The position numbers were made by a program, and so were the translations under genes. The notes under the pieces were generated by a model. That model was given only the letters and a program-made list of their open reading frames with translations, did not search any database and was not told the origin of the DNA. Positions 42,754 to 53,260 of a DNA stretch of 64,000 nt are shown here, piece by piece. Source of the DNA: Microbacterium sp. W4I20 (GTDB lineage: Bacteria > Actinomycetota > Actinomycetes > Actinomycetales > Microbacteriaceae); the NCBI RefSeq assembly GCF_030816505.1, contig NZ_JAUSYB010000001.1, positions 496,001 to 560,000 of the forward strand, in the 5' to 3' direction. The stretch's first letter is position 1. The number at the start of each line of letters is the position of its first letter.

Positions 42754-43593
42754 GTGAGCGCGTCGAGCACTGCTGAGCTGTCGGCCAGCATCGCCCACGC
42801 CGCAGACCTGCTGCGCGGCAAGCGGATCGCCCTCCTGACCGGCGCCGGCATCTCGACCGACTCCGGCATCCCCGCGTATCGCGGAGAAGGTGCCAGGACC
42901 CGCAGCGATCCGATGACGATCCAGACGTACCTCGGCGACGAGGCCGCCCGGCGCCGCTACTGGGTCGGCGGGCACCTCGGCTGGAAGGCGTTCGCTCGCG
43001 CAGCGCCGAACCCCGGGCACACCGCTCTCGCCGAGCTCGAATCCGCTGGCACCGTCTCCGGCGTGATCACCCAGAACGTCGACGGCCTCCATCTGCGCGC
43101 GGGCAGCTCCCACGTGATCGAGGTGCACGGGACGATGCGTCGCGTGCTCTGCCTGCACTGCGGTCAGGTCTTCGACCGCCGCGATATCGCCGTGCAGATC
43201 GAGGAGCTCAACCCCTGGATCAGCGTTCCGGAGAACGTGGCCCTCAACCCCGACGGCGACGTGCTGCCGGAGAGCACCGACGGGTTCCTGATCCCGACGT
43301 GCACCGTGTGCGGCGGGATGCTGAAGCCCGATGTCGTCTTCTTCGGCGAGTACGTGCCGCAGGATCGCTTCCGCGCCGCAGAGTCCCTGCTGCGCTCCAG
43401 CTCAGCGCTCATCGTCGCAGGGTCCTCGCTCGTGGTGAACTCCGGCGTGCGACTCGTCGAACGCGCCCGCCGTCGCAGCATCCCCCTGATCATCGTCAAC
43501 CGCGAGCCGACCCGCGCGGACGCCTGGGCGCATCTCACCATCGCCGCCGGCACCAGCGACGTGCTCCCCGCCCTCCAGGAACTGCTCTCGTGA
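42754..43593 (+). CDS. Sir2-family NAD-dependent protein deacylase
   Basis: 279 aa. The NAD-binding motif is IALLTGAGISTDSGIPAYRG (about residues 26-45). The catalytic region VITQNVDGLHLRAGSSHVIEVHG has its His near 128. The zinc site is CLHCGQ and CTVCGG (about 135 and 186), then PDVVFFGEYVPQ. SSLVVNSGVRLV near 227 closes the Rossmann fold. It removes acyl groups from lysines using NAD. The GTG start has GGGGAGG upstream (42743-42749). It is translationally coupled to the phosphatase gene by a GTGA overlap. Confidence 0.93.
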   Translation: MSASSTAELSASIAHAADLLRGKRIALLTGAGISTDSGIPAYRGEGARTRSDPMTIQTYLGDEAARRRYWVGGHLGWKAFARAAPNPGHTALAELESAGTVSGVITQNVDGLHLRAGSSHVIEVHGTMRRVLCLHCGQVFDRRDIAVQIEELNPWISVPENVALNPDGDVLPESTDGFLIPTCTVCGGMLKPDVVFFGEYVPQDRFRAAESLLRSSSALIVAGSSLVVNSGVRLVERARRRSIPLIIVNREPTRADAWAHLTIAAGTSDVLPALQELLS

Positions 43594-44177
43594 CACTCAT
43601 CACCCTCGTCCGCCACGGCCAGACCGACTGGAATCTCGATCGGCGCATCCAGGGCTCGACCGACATCCCGCTGAATGAGAAGGGACGCGCTGACGCGCAT
43701 CGGGCCGCCGCGCACCTCGGAGCGTCCGCCCACGACGCGATCTACACGAGCCCGCTGCTGCGCGCGAGGGAGACCGCCGAGATCATCGCCGCGGAACTCG
43801 GGCTCGAACTCACCGGGATCGTGGCCGATGTCCGCGAGCGCGAGTTCGGCGACGGCGAGGGCATGCTCGTCGACGACTACATCGCGAAATACGGCGACTG
43901 GCACGCCGAGGTCCCCGGTGCGGAGTCGCTCCACGAGGTCGGCGCCCGCGCGATCTCCGCTCTCGATGCGATCGCCCGGGAGTCGCGGCGAAGGTCCACG
44001 CCGCGCGCGGAGTCGGTCCTCGTGGTCGCGCACGGCGGCGTCATCCGCGCGATCATCGATCAGGTCTCCGGAGGGACGCTCCCCCGCGACGGCGAGGTCA
44101 TCGCGAACGGCTCGGCGCACCGGTTCGAGGCATCCCCCGGCTCGCTGCGACTCCTCGAGGAATCGTTCGTCCTCTGA
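43590..44177 (+). CDS. Histidine-phosphatase-family protein (phosphoglycerate mutase-like)
   Basis: 195 aa. The catalytic RHG is at LITLVRHGQTDWNLDRRIQG (about residues 3-22), the second Arg in TSPLLRARETAEII (about 52-65), the acid Glu in REREFGDGEG (about 86), and the second catalytic His in VLVVAHGGVIRAI (about 147). It is a cofactor-independent-of-metal phosphatase; substrate preference cannot be read. The GTG at 43590 overlaps the sirtuin stop codon, so both are made together. Confidence 0.92.
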   Translation: MTLITLVRHGQTDWNLDRRIQGSTDIPLNEKGRADAHRAAAHLGASAHDAIYTSPLLRARETAEIIAAELGLELTGIVADVREREFGDGEGMLVDDYIAKYGDWHAEVPGAESLHEVGARAISALDAIARESRRRSTPRAESVLVVAHGGVIRAIIDQVSGGTLPRDGEVIANGSAHRFEASPGSLRLLEESFVL

Positions 44178-44204
44178 TGCACCCCGCGTGATCCGTCGCC
44201 GCGA

Positions 44205-45014
44205 TCAGTTGGCGCGCGCGACGACCGACCGTGCGTGACGGAGGACCGGCTCGTCGACCATCCGTCCTTCGAACCGGAACACGCCGCGTTCGTTCTCGGC
44301 TGCTGCGAGCACGGCGCGTGCCCAGGCGACGGCCGCCTCGTCCGGCCGATACGCCGCGCGAATGACCTCGACCTGATTCGGATGGATGCACGCGGTGGCA
44401 CGGAAGCCCGACGCCGCAGCATCCACCGCCTCCGCCTCGAGACCCGCCGCGTCACCGAGGTCGATGTGCACGGCGTCGATCGCGGCTTTCCCGTGCGCCC
44501 CCGACTCGATCAGCACTCGCGAGCGGGCATACCGGGCGACGTCGCGATAGACACCGGCGCTGTCGCGTGAGGAGGTGCCGCCGAGCGAGGCGACAAGGTC
44601 CTCCGCACCCCACATCATCGCGGAGACGAGCGGATGTGCCGCGATCCGGTCGGCCGCATGGATTCCTCGGGCCGTCTCGCAGAGCGCGATCAGGGAGAAG
44701 CCCTCGTCGAACGCAGCGAGGCTCTCGGCGCTCTCGGTCTTCGCGACCATCACCGTCCGGAAGGCGGTCTGCGCCACGGCCGCGAGGTCGGCGCGGAAGT
44801 GTTCGCTGTCCGGCGCGTTCACGCGGACGATCACCCGAGCCGGATCGAGGTCAGCATCGATCACGTTCGCGCGCGCCGCCGCCTTGGCAGTCGGGAGCAC
44901 CGCGTCCTCGAGGTCGAGGATCACGGCATCCGCCCTCTCCAGCGCCTTCTCGAAGCGCTCCGGACGGTCGGCCGGGCAGAAGAGCAGCGCCGGCCCCAGG
45001 TCGAACGCGGTCAT
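44205..45014 (-). CDS. CitE-like beta-hydroxyacyl-CoA lyase (HpcH/HpaI aldolase family)
   Basis: 269 aa TIM barrel. LLFCPADRPERFEKAL near 10, VILDLEDAVLPTAKAAAR near 30-47 (metal ligand Glu-Asp), VIVRVNAPDSEHFRADL near 63-79 and MWGAEDLVASLGG near 135 are typical of CitE-like lyases. The operon order (carboxylase beta, alpha, acyl-CoA dehydrogenase, MaoC, CitE) matches Rv2502c-Rv2498c of M. tuberculosis. There the CitE-like enzyme is reported to split (R)-3-hydroxy-3-methylglutaryl-CoA to acetyl-CoA and acetoacetate, ending leucine breakdown. Same role inferred. The ATG overlaps the MaoC stop (ATGA). Confidence 0.87.
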   Translation of the reverse strand: MTAFDLGPALLFCPADRPERFEKALERADAVILDLEDAVLPTAKAAARANVIDADLDPARVIVRVNAPDSEHFRADLAAVAQTAFRTVMVAKTESAESLAAFDEGFSLIALCETARGIHAADRIAAHPLVSAMMWGAEDLVASLGGTSSRDSAGVYRDVARYARSRVLIESGAHGKAAIDAVHIDLGDAAGLEAEAVDAAASGFRATACIHPNQVEVIRAAYRPDEAAVAWARAVLAAAENERGVFRFEGRMVDEPVLRHARSVVARAN

Positions 45015-45499
45015 GCGGCACCCTCCGGAAGGCAATGCACGAGGACCGTCCTCGCGGCGGTCGCGACGACGACGCCATCCTGATTGCGACCGGTGTGAGC
45101 GAGCTGCACCACGCCCTGGCCCGGACGAGACGAGGACAGGCGCTTCTCGACGATGACGCTCTCGGTGTAGAGGGTGTCGCCGGCGAAGAGCGGATGCGGG
45201 AACGCGATGTCCCCGAGTCCCAGCTGCGCGACCAGGGTGCCCTGGGTGAGCTGCGCCACCGAGGCCCCGACCATGGTCGACAGCGTCCACATCGAGTTCA
45301 TCAGGCGCGCCCGGAACGGCTCCTGTGCGTCGGCGAACGCCGCATCGAGGTGCAGGGCCTGCGTGTTCATCGTCAGCGTCGTGAACAGCACGTTGTCCGC
45401 CTCGGTGGCCGTGCGGCCCGGGCGATGCAGATAGCGCGCTCCCGCCTCGAACTCTTCGAAATAGAGACCTCGCTGAATGATGTCCGGCACGTCGCCCAC
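45011..45499 (-). CDS. MaoC-family (R)-enoyl-CoA hydratase
   Basis: 162 aa, hotdog fold. GLYFEEFEAGARYLHRPGRTATEADNVLFTTLT (in pieces, residues about 11-43) includes the Asp-Asn-x-x-x-Thr hydratase pattern. HLDAAFADAQEPF near 52 carries a conserved Asp/His-like region, and FPHPLFAGDTLYTES near 98 follows. In this operon it is placed to hydrate 3-methylglutaconyl-CoA to (R)-HMG-CoA, the substrate of the next enzyme (by analogy with Rv2499c; inference). It starts with GTG at 45499, two bases after the dehydrogenase stop codon, and overlaps the lyase gene. Confidence 0.86.
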   Translation of the reverse strand: MGDVPDIIQRGLYFEEFEAGARYLHRPGRTATEADNVLFTTLTMNTQALHLDAAFADAQEPFRARLMNSMWTLSTMVGASVAQLTQGTLVAQLGLGDIAFPHPLFAGDTLYTESVIVEKRLSSSRPGQGVVQLAHTGRNQDGVVVATAARTVLVHCLPEGAA

Positions 45500-45500
45500 G

Positions 45501-46652
45501 CTAGCCGACGAGCCCGAGACCGCGGGCGATGATGAGCAGCTGCACCTCGGTGGTCCCCTCGCCGATCTCGAGGATCTTCGAGTCGCGGTAGTGGCGCGCC
45601 ACGGGGAACTCGTTCATGAAGCCGTTGCCGCCGAAGATCTGAGTCGCGTCCCTCGCGTTGTCCATCGCGGCCTCGCCGGCGACGAGCTTGGCGATCGCGG
45701 CCTCCTCTGCGAACGGCTTCCCCGCGTCACGGAGCCGCGCGGCGTGGTGCCAGGCGAGGCGGGCGGTGTGCACGCGGGCGCGCATCCGCGCCAGGGTGAA
45801 CTGGGCGTTCTGGCGTGTGCTCAAGGCGCTGCCGAAGATCGTGCGGCTCTTCGCGTAGTCGACGGCGGCCTCCAGGCATCCCTCTGCGGCTCCGGCCGAG
45901 AGTGCCGCGATCGCGATCCGGCCCTCGTCGAGGATGTTGAGGAAGTTCTTGAAGCCGCGCCCGCGCTCGCCCACCAGGTTGGCGGCCGGCACGCGTGCGC
46001 CCTGGAACGTCAGCGGATGGGTGTCCGAGGCGTTCCAGCCGACCTTGTCGTAGGGAGCCTCCACCGTGAACCCGGGCGTGCCGTTCGGGACGATGATCGT
46101 CGAGATCTCCTTGCGGCCGTTCGCCACCCCCGTGACAGCCGTGACCGTGACGAAACGCGTGATCGGCGTGCCGGAGTTGGTGATGAACTGCTTGGAGCCG
46201 TCGATCACCCACTCGTCGCCCTCGAGGCGTGCGGTGGTGCGCGTGGCGCCGGCGTCGCTGCCGGCCTCGGGTTCGGTCAGGCCGAAACCGGCGAGAGCGC
46301 GTCCGGCGAGGAGATCGGGAAGCAGCTCCTGCCGCTGCTCCTCGGTACCGAAGCGGTAGATCGGCATCGCGCCGAGGCTCACGCCCGCCTCCAGCGTGAT
46401 GGCGATGGACTGGTCGACGCGGCCGAGGGCCTCGATCGCGATGCCCAGTGCCATGTAGTCGCCGCCCTGCCCGCCGTACTCCTCCGGGAACGGCAGACCG
46501 AAGAGACCCAGATCGCCCATCTGCGCGACCACGTCCATCGACAGCGTGTGCGTGCGGTCGGCCTCGTAGGACTGCGGCGCGACGACCGTCTCGGCGAACT
46601 CCCGCACCATCGCGGCGAGCTCGCGCTCCTCCTCGGACAGATCTTCCATCAT
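45501..46652 (-). CDS. Acyl-CoA dehydrogenase (isovaleryl-CoA dehydrogenase-like)
   Basis: 383 aa, FAD flavoenzyme. It has GLFGLPFPEEYGGQGGDYMAL near 49-69, FGLTEPEAGSDAGATRTTA near 125-143 (FAD/substrate signature), and QFITNSGTP near 160. RIAIAALSAGAAEGCLEAAVDYAKSR (in pieces) follows near 239-264. The C-terminal signature is QIFGGNGFMNEFPVARHYRDSKI with the catalytic Glu later in IGEGTTEVQ (about 369). In this context it converts isovaleryl-CoA to 3-methylcrotonyl-CoA. The ATG at 46652 shares a base with the carboxylase stop (TGATG). Homologue by position: FadE19. Confidence 0.92.
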   Translation of the reverse strand: MMEDLSEEERELAAMVREFAETVVAPQSYEADRTHTLSMDVVAQMGDLGLFGLPFPEEYGGQGGDYMALGIAIEALGRVDQSIAITLEAGVSLGAMPIYRFGTEEQRQELLPDLLAGRALAGFGLTEPEAGSDAGATRTTARLEGDEWVIDGSKQFITNSGTPITRFVTVTAVTGVANGRKEISTIIVPNGTPGFTVEAPYDKVGWNASDTHPLTFQGARVPAANLVGERGRGFKNFLNILDEGRIAIAALSAGAAEGCLEAAVDYAKSRTIFGSALSTRQNAQFTLARMRARVHTARLAWHHAARLRDAGKPFAEEAAIAKLVAGEAAMDNARDATQIFGGNGFMNEFPVARHYRDSKILEIGEGTTEVQLLIIARGLGLVG

Positions 46653-48598
46653 CAGTTCTCCTCCGTCGTCACGCGGGCGACCGGTTGGTCGCGCCGCACC
46701 TGATCGCCCGCAGCGACCAACAGGTGCACCACGCCGTCGTGCGGCGCCAGCACCTGATGCTCCATCTTCATCGCCTCGATCGCCACGAGCGGGGCGCCCG
46801 CCGCGACGGTCGCCCCGTCCTCGACGTGCACCGCCACGACGTTCCCCGGCATCGGGGCTCGCGCCTCGGGTTCGGTCGCCGCCGCGCCGCGGTCCAGCGC
46901 ATCGAGCCTGCGCCGCATCCGCTGGCGTCGACTCAGCGGACGAAGGCGCGCGGTGCGACCCTCCTCCGTGACCCAGACGGCGCCGTCGGCATCGGCGGCG
47001 GCGCGGAGTCGGGAGGCTTGTGCGCGCGTGTCGTCGCCGCTCAGCTCCACCACGTCGTCCTCGTCCGTGAGGAAGGCGACCGGCGCCCCCGTCACGGAGC
47101 GGGCCCCGAGTCGCCAGCCGGGGCGCTCGCGCCACAGGGGGCTCGTCCGCAGAGGCTCCGCTGACGACGGCAGGCTCGCGTGCGCCGCGGCGATCATCGC
47201 CGCCGAGGGTTCTGCCGCGTGAACGGGCAGGAGCGTCTCGATGAGACCGGTGTCGAGGTCTCCGGCGACCACCCGCGCGTCACGGCAGAGCTGCCGCAGG
47301 AACGCGATGTTGGTGTCGACGCCGAGCACGACCGTGCGGGATAGCGCGTCATCGAGTCGTCTCAGGGCCGTCGCGCGGTCGTCGGCGTAGGCGATGACCT
47401 TCGCGATCATGGGGTCGTAGAAACCGGTCACCTCGCTCCCGGTCTCGACCGCGGCGTCCACGCGGACTCCGGTCGGAGGCTCGAACAGGAGCACGGTGCC
47501 CGTGGACGGGAGGAATCCGCGCTCCGGCGACTCGGCATAGACGCGGGCCTCGACCGCGTGTCCGCGGATGGTCGGCGACACATCCAGCGCGCGACCCGCG
47601 GCCACTCGGAGCTGGAGGGCGACCAGATCGAGCCCGGTGACCTCCTCTGTGACGGGATGCTCGACCTGGAGGCGCGTGTTCATCTCGATGAAGAACACCT
47701 CCTCGGGAGCATCCGCATCGATGAGGAACTCCACGGTTCCGGCCCCGACGTAGGCGACGCTCTCCCCCGCTTGCACGGCAGCGGCGAGAAGGCGCTCGCG
47801 TGTAGCCACCGGGATCCCCGCGGACGGGGCCTCCTCGAGCACCTTCTGATGGCGCCGCTGCAGCGTGCACTCCCGCTCGCCGAGTGCGATCACCGTGCCG
47901 TGGGCATCGCCGAAAACCTGCACCTCGATATGACGGGGGCGGCGGATCAGACGCTCCAGGATGAGCGAGTCGTCGCCGAACGCCGATCCGGCCACCCGGC
48001 GGGCCGAGGCCAGCGCACTGCGGAGACCGGATGCGTCGGTGACGACCTCCATGCCCTTGCCACCGCCACCGGCGCTGGGCTTGACCAGGAGCGGGTATCC
48101 GACGGCGTCCGCCTCCTCCGCGATCTCGCCGTCCGAGAGCCCCTTGGCGTCGAACCCCGGAACGACAGGAACGCCGTACCGCACCACGTGCTCGCGTGCT
48201 CGCGCCTTGTCGCCCATGATCTGCAGCGCCTCGATCGAGGGCCCGATGAAGACGATTCCGCTCTCCGCGCAGGCTTCGGCGAGGCCGACGCTCTCCGAGA
48301 GGAACCCGTAACCGGGATGGACGGCCTGCGCACCCGTGTGCCGAGCCGCGGCGATCACGGCGTCGATGTCGAGGTACGACTCGGCCGCCGGCGCCGGCCC
48401 GATGCGCACGGCGACGTCGGCTTCCCGCACGTGGGGCGCTGCGGCATCCGCATCGCTGTAGACGGCGACGCTGCGGATGCCGAGATCGCGGAGCGTGCGG
48501 ATGACGCGGCGTGCGATCTCCCCGCGGTTCGCGACGAGGACGGTGTGGAATCCGTCGTCGGCGTTCGAGAGTGACTCTGAGGGTTCGATGATCGACAT
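46652..48598 (-). CDS. accA1: Acyl-CoA carboxylase alpha subunit (biotin carboxylase plus biotin carrier)
   Basis: 648 aa. The biotin carboxylase domain starts at residue about 18 (VLVANRGEIARRVIRT), with the ATP-grasp loop LLVKPSAGGGGKGMEVV (about 163) and VEFLIDADAPEEVFFIEMNTRLQVEHPVTE (in pieces, about 287-316). A middle BT-like region follows. The biotin carrier domain is at the C-terminus with the biotinylated Lys in IEAMKMEHQ (about 612). With the beta subunit it carboxylates 3-methylcrotonyl-CoA in leucine catabolism, by synteny with Rv2501c. The ATG lies five bases after the beta-subunit stop. Confidence 0.92.
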   Translation of the reverse strand: MSIIEPSESLSNADDGFHTVLVANRGEIARRVIRTLRDLGIRSVAVYSDADAAAPHVREADVAVRIGPAPAAESYLDIDAVIAAARHTGAQAVHPGYGFLSESVGLAEACAESGIVFIGPSIEALQIMGDKARAREHVVRYGVPVVPGFDAKGLSDGEIAEEADAVGYPLLVKPSAGGGGKGMEVVTDASGLRSALASARRVAGSAFGDDSLILERLIRRPRHIEVQVFGDAHGTVIALGERECTLQRRHQKVLEEAPSAGIPVATRERLLAAAVQAGESVAYVGAGTVEFLIDADAPEEVFFIEMNTRLQVEHPVTEEVTGLDLVALQLRVAAGRALDVSPTIRGHAVEARVYAESPERGFLPSTGTVLLFEPPTGVRVDAAVETGSEVTGFYDPMIAKVIAYADDRATALRRLDDALSRTVVLGVDTNIAFLRQLCRDARVVAGDLDTGLIETLLPVHAAEPSAAMIAAAHASLPSSAEPLRTSPLWRERPGWRLGARSVTGAPVAFLTDEDDVVELSGDDTRAQASRLRAAADADGAVWVTEEGRTARLRPLSRRQRMRRRLDALDRGAAATEPEARAPMPGNVVAVHVEDGATVAAGAPLVAIEAMKMEHQVLAPHDGVVHLLVAAGDQVRRDQPVARVTTEEN

Positions 48599-48603
48599 GG
48601 CTC

Positions 48604-50157
<1,554 letters not shown>

Positions 50158-50220
50158 CGCGATGTCCTCCTCGACTCACGGTCGCGCCGACGGATGGTCT
50201 GGCGCGTTGCACGCTTTCTC

Positions 50221-50238
50221 GGTTAGTGTTCACTAACC
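50221..50238. promoter_or_regulatory. Operator 1 of the BkaR-like TetR, GGTTAGTG-TT-CACTAACC
   Basis: A perfect inverted repeat of eight-base arms around TT, in the 112-base gap between accD1 and the regulator. The same 18-base pattern recurs imperfectly at 50249. Confidence 0.75.
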
Positions 50239-50248
50239 CGTTGATTCA

Positions 50249-50266
50249 GGTTAGCGAGGATTAACT
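50249..50266. promoter_or_regulatory. Operator 2 of the BkaR-like TetR (imperfect)
   Basis: GGTTAG-N6-TTAACT has the same length and outer bases as operator 1. It ends three bases before the regulator's ATG, suiting autorepression. Confidence 0.55.
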
Positions 50267-50269
50267 GAG

Positions 50270-50887
50270 ATGACAACCCCGGTGACCGCTCGAGACCGCG
50301 CCAAGGCCGAACGCTCCGACGCGATCTTGCGCGCCGCAGCGCGCCTGTTCGCCGAGCGCGGCTACACCGGCGTGAGCCTCGAGGACATCGGTGCCGCCGT
50401 CGGCGTCTCAGGGCCTGCCGTCTACCGCCACTTCGCCGGCAAGCAGGCGCTGCTGGGTGCCGTGCTGGTGAAGGTCAGCCACGACCTCATCGACGGCGGC
50501 GAGAAGGTGTCGCTCGGCACGACCACCGCTGATGAGCGGATGCGGGCGCTGATCCGCTTTCACGTGGACTTCGCCCTCGGCAACGCCGAGGTCATCCAGG
50601 TGCAGGACCGCGACGTGGCGCACCTCTCCGAGGCCGATCGCGCGGAGGTCCGCCGCCTGCAGCGCAGCTACATCGAGCTGTGGATGGACGCGCTGACGGC
50701 GCTCCCCCCTGCCGCCGCAGACGAGCGGTCCGCCGTCGATCGCGACGAACTCCGCCTTCGGGTGCAGGCGTGCTTCGGGCTCATCAACTCCACGCCGCAC
50801 AGCACCAGGGCCGCCTCGCGTCGGCATGCCGCCACCGCGAGCGTGCTCGTCGCGATGGCGAATGCCGCGCTGCGGGCGCCTAGCTGA
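50270..50887 (+). CDS. bkaR: TetR-family repressor of leucine catabolism (BkaR-like)
   Basis: 205 aa. The HTH domain is ILRAAARLFAERGYTGVSLE (about residues 19-38) and VGVSGPAVYRHFAGKQALLG (about 44-63). The ligand domain has RFHVDFALGNAEVIQVQDRDVAHL (in pieces, about 99-122), typical of the TetR group that controls acyl-CoA metabolism. The position opposite the accD1-accA1-fadE-maoC-citE operon matches Rv2506 (BkaR), the reported repressor of branched-chain ketoacid genes in mycobacteria. The name rests on synteny plus family. Its 3' end overlaps the convergent E2 gene by eight bases. Confidence 0.83.
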   Translation: MTTPVTARDRAKAERSDAILRAAARLFAERGYTGVSLEDIGAAVGVSGPAVYRHFAGKQALLGAVLVKVSHDLIDGGEKVSLGTTTADERMRALIRFHVDFALGNAEVIQVQDRDVAHLSEADRAEVRRLQRSYIELWMDALTALPPAAADERSAVDRDELRLRVQACFGLINSTPHSTRAASRRHAATASVLVAMANAALRAPS

Positions 50888-52247
50888 ACAACATCGCGCG
50901 GCCGGGCTCGGCCAGGATGTCGGCGACGTCCTTCAGGAAGCGTGCTCCCTCCGCGCCGTCCACCAGACGGTGATCGAACGACAGGCTGAGCGTCATCACC
51001 TGCCGCAGAGCGATCTCTCCCCGGTACTCCCACGGCTGCCGACGCACGGCGCCGACCGCGAGGATGCCGGACTGCCCCGGCGGGAGGATCGGCGTTCCCG
51101 CTTCGACGCCGAAGACGCCGATGTTGGAGATCGAGAACGTGCCGCCCGCGAGCTCCGCCGGAGAGGTCCTTCCCGATCGCGCCGTCTCGGCCAGCGACTT
51201 GAGCGCACCGGAGAGATCGACGAGGTTCATCCGCTCCGCACCGCGGATGTTCGGCACGATGAGCCCGCGGTCGGTCGCGGCGGCGATGCCGAGATCGACG
51301 TAATGGTGCTGCACGATCTCGCCCGCCGCTTCGTCCCAGCGCGCGTTCAGCCCCGGGGCGCGTCCGAGCGCGAGGCACACGGCCTTGGCGATCACTGCGA
51401 GGGGGCCGATCCGGTGTTCGGAGAGCGACCGATCCTCGCGCAGCGTGGCGAGGAGATCCATCATCGCGGTCACGTCGACCGTGTGGAAGACCGTGACGTG
51501 GGGTGCGGTGAACGCACTCTGCACCATCGCGGCCGCCGTGTGCTTGCGGACACCGCGGATCGGGATGCGCGTCTCGCGGGGGGCGTCACCTGCGGCGGCG
51601 AAGAGCCCTGCGGGCGATGCCGGCGCCGTCTCGGACTCCGCGGCCGGAGCAACGGCTGCCGAGAAAGCCGCACCGACGCGTTCCGCATAAGCGTCGACGT
51701 CGTTCCGGGTGATCAGGCAGTCACCGACCTCGGCCGCGACGAGCACGAGGTCGATGCCGAGACGCTTCGCGTGCGCGCGCACCGGCGGCGTGGACCGCGG
51801 GCGCTCGATGACCGTCTCGGTGTTGACCGACGGCGACGCGTCGTGCGGCGCCGCCTCGAGCACGGCCGTGTCGGCCGCCGCACTGCTCGATCCGGCGCGG
51901 CGCGCGCGCCGCGCCGGTCGGCCGGTGGAACTCGGTGCGGCGCCGTAGCCGACGAGGTTGGGCTGCGCCTTCTCTCCCGCCTCATCCGGGACGACCGGCT
52001 CATCCTCACCCTCGACGTCGAACTCGATCAGAGGGGCCCCGACGGCGACCGTCTCGCCGGCATCCGCATGGAGGGTGGAGACCGTGCCCGCGTAGGGCGA
52101 CGGCAACTCGACGATGGCCTTCGCCGTCTCGACCTCCGCGAGCGTCTGGTTCAGCGCGACCGTGTCTCCCGGCGCGACGAGCCACTGGACGACCTCGGCT
52201 TCGGTGAGTCCTTCACCGAGATCGGGCAGGCGGAATTCGGCGTTCAT
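50880..52247 (-). CDS. bkdC: Branched-chain ketoacid dehydrogenase E2 (dihydrolipoamide acyltransferase)
   Basis: 455 aa. One lipoyl domain is at residues 1-78, with the lipoylated Lys in EVETAKAIVELPS (about 44). An Ala/Arg-rich linker follows, then a peripheral-subunit-binding domain near 155-195 (PVRAHAKRLGIDLV ... RNDVDAY). The catalytic acyltransferase domain covers about 225-455, with the active-site signature SFDHRLVDGAEGARFLKDV near the end. A second linker rich in Ala/Pro/Glu precedes the catalytic domain. It accepts the acyl group from E1 and makes acyl-CoA. No E3 gene is adjacent, so E3 is shared from elsewhere. Confidence 0.92.
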   Translation of the reverse strand: MNAEFRLPDLGEGLTEAEVVQWLVAPGDTVALNQTLAEVETAKAIVELPSPYAGTVSTLHADAGETVAVGAPLIEFDVEGEDEPVVPDEAGEKAQPNLVGYGAAPSSTGRPARRARRAGSSSAAADTAVLEAAPHDASPSVNTETVIERPRSTPPVRAHAKRLGIDLVLVAAEVGDCLITRNDVDAYAERVGAAFSAAVAPAAESETAPASPAGLFAAAGDAPRETRIPIRGVRKHTAAAMVQSAFTAPHVTVFHTVDVTAMMDLLATLREDRSLSEHRIGPLAVIAKAVCLALGRAPGLNARWDEAAGEIVQHHYVDLGIAAATDRGLIVPNIRGAERMNLVDLSGALKSLAETARSGRTSPAELAGGTFSISNIGVFGVEAGTPILPPGQSGILAVGAVRRQPWEYRGEIALRQVMTLSLSFDHRLVDGAEGARFLKDVADILAEPGRAMLFS

Positions 52248-53260
52248 ACGTCTGCTCCCGTCAGGCTGTTCGGTCGGTCGAGCACGCGGTCGACCGCGTC
52301 GAGGAGGCGATCGAGGTCCGGCAGGTGGTACTTCTCGAGCTTCGCGGGCGGGTAAGGGATGTCATGCCCTGTCACGCGGAGAGGGGCGGATTCGAGGTAC
52401 TCGAAGCAGCGCTCGGTGATGCTCGCGATCACCTCGGCCGCGACCCCGGCCTCGCGCGACGCCTCGTGCGCGACGACGACTCGGCCGGTCTTACGCACCG
52501 ACGCCGCCACGGAGTCATAGTCGACCGGGGACAGCGACCGGAGATCGATGACCTCGAGAGAGATGCCCTCGTCCTCCGCGGCGTCCGCCGCCTGGAGCGC
52601 GGTCGTGACCATCGCGCCGTAGGTGATCAGGGTGGCATCCGTTCCCGGACGCACCACGCGGGCGAGCCCCATCGGCGGCGCATCGGCCAGCGACCCCTCG
52701 AGGTCAACGTCACCCTTGTGGTGGTAGAGGCGCTTCGGCTCGAAGAAGACGACCGGGTCGTCGGAAGCGATCGCCTGGCGGAGGCTGCGATAGGCGTCCT
52801 CGGGGTTCGAGACCGCGACGACCCGAAGACCGGCGGTGTGCACGAAGTACGCCTCCGGGGATTCGGAGTGGTGCTCCGCCGCGCCGATGCCCCCGGCCCA
52901 CGGGATGCGGATCGTGATCGGCATCTTCACACGCCCCTGCGTGCGGTAGTGGAGCTTGGCGACCTGGGCGACGATCTGGTCGAACGCCGGGTAGACGAAT
53001 CCGTCGAACTGGATCTCCACGACCGGCCGGTAGCCGCGGAACGCCAGTCCCACCGCCATGCCGACGATTCCCGACTCCGCCAACGGGGTGTCGATCACCC
53101 GGGCCGCACCGAACTCCTCCAGCAGCCCGTCGGTGATGCGGAAGACGCCGCCGAGCTTGCCGATGTCCTCGCCGAGCAGCACGACCTTGTCGTCGTCGCG
53201 CATCGCCTGGCGGAGCCCTGCGCCGAGGGCCTTGCCGAGAGTCACTTCAGTCATCGTCAT
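52244..53260 (-). CDS. bkdB: Branched-chain ketoacid dehydrogenase E1 beta subunit
   Basis: 338 aa transketolase-like subunit. It has VTLGKALGAGLRQAMRDDDKVVLLGEDIGKLGGVFRIT in pieces (about residues 6-43), DTPLAESGIVGMAVGLAFRG near 57-76, and VEIQFDGFVYPAFDQI near 81 with the FDF-type TPP contact. RIPWAGGIGAAEHHSESPEAYF near 119-140 has the active-site His pair. The C-terminal part has VIDLRSLSPVDYDSV. Together with the alpha subunit it decarboxylates 2-oxoacids with thiamine diphosphate. Its stop and the E2 start overlap (ATGA). Confidence 0.92.
   Translation of the reverse strand: MTMTEVTLGKALGAGLRQAMRDDDKVVLLGEDIGKLGGVFRITDGLLEEFGAARVIDTPLAESGIVGMAVGLAFRGYRPVVEIQFDGFVYPAFDQIVAQVAKLHYRTQGRVKMPITIRIPWAGGIGAAEHHSESPEAYFVHTAGLRVVAVSNPEDAYRSLRQAIASDDPVVFFEPKRLYHHKGDVDLEGSLADAPPMGLARVVRPGTDATLITYGAMVTTALQAADAAEDEGISLEVIDLRSLSPVDYDSVAASVRKTGRVVVAHEASREAGVAAEVIASITERCFEYLESAPLRVTGHDIPYPPAKLEKYHLPDLDRLLDAVDRVLDRPNSLTGADV

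Noticed and set aside
42680..42869. N-terminal extension of the TrmH-family gene up to 42869
   Set aside because: The extra residues are low-complexity and overlap the divergent sirtuin start region. The conserved domain begins at EILFVPDAADP.
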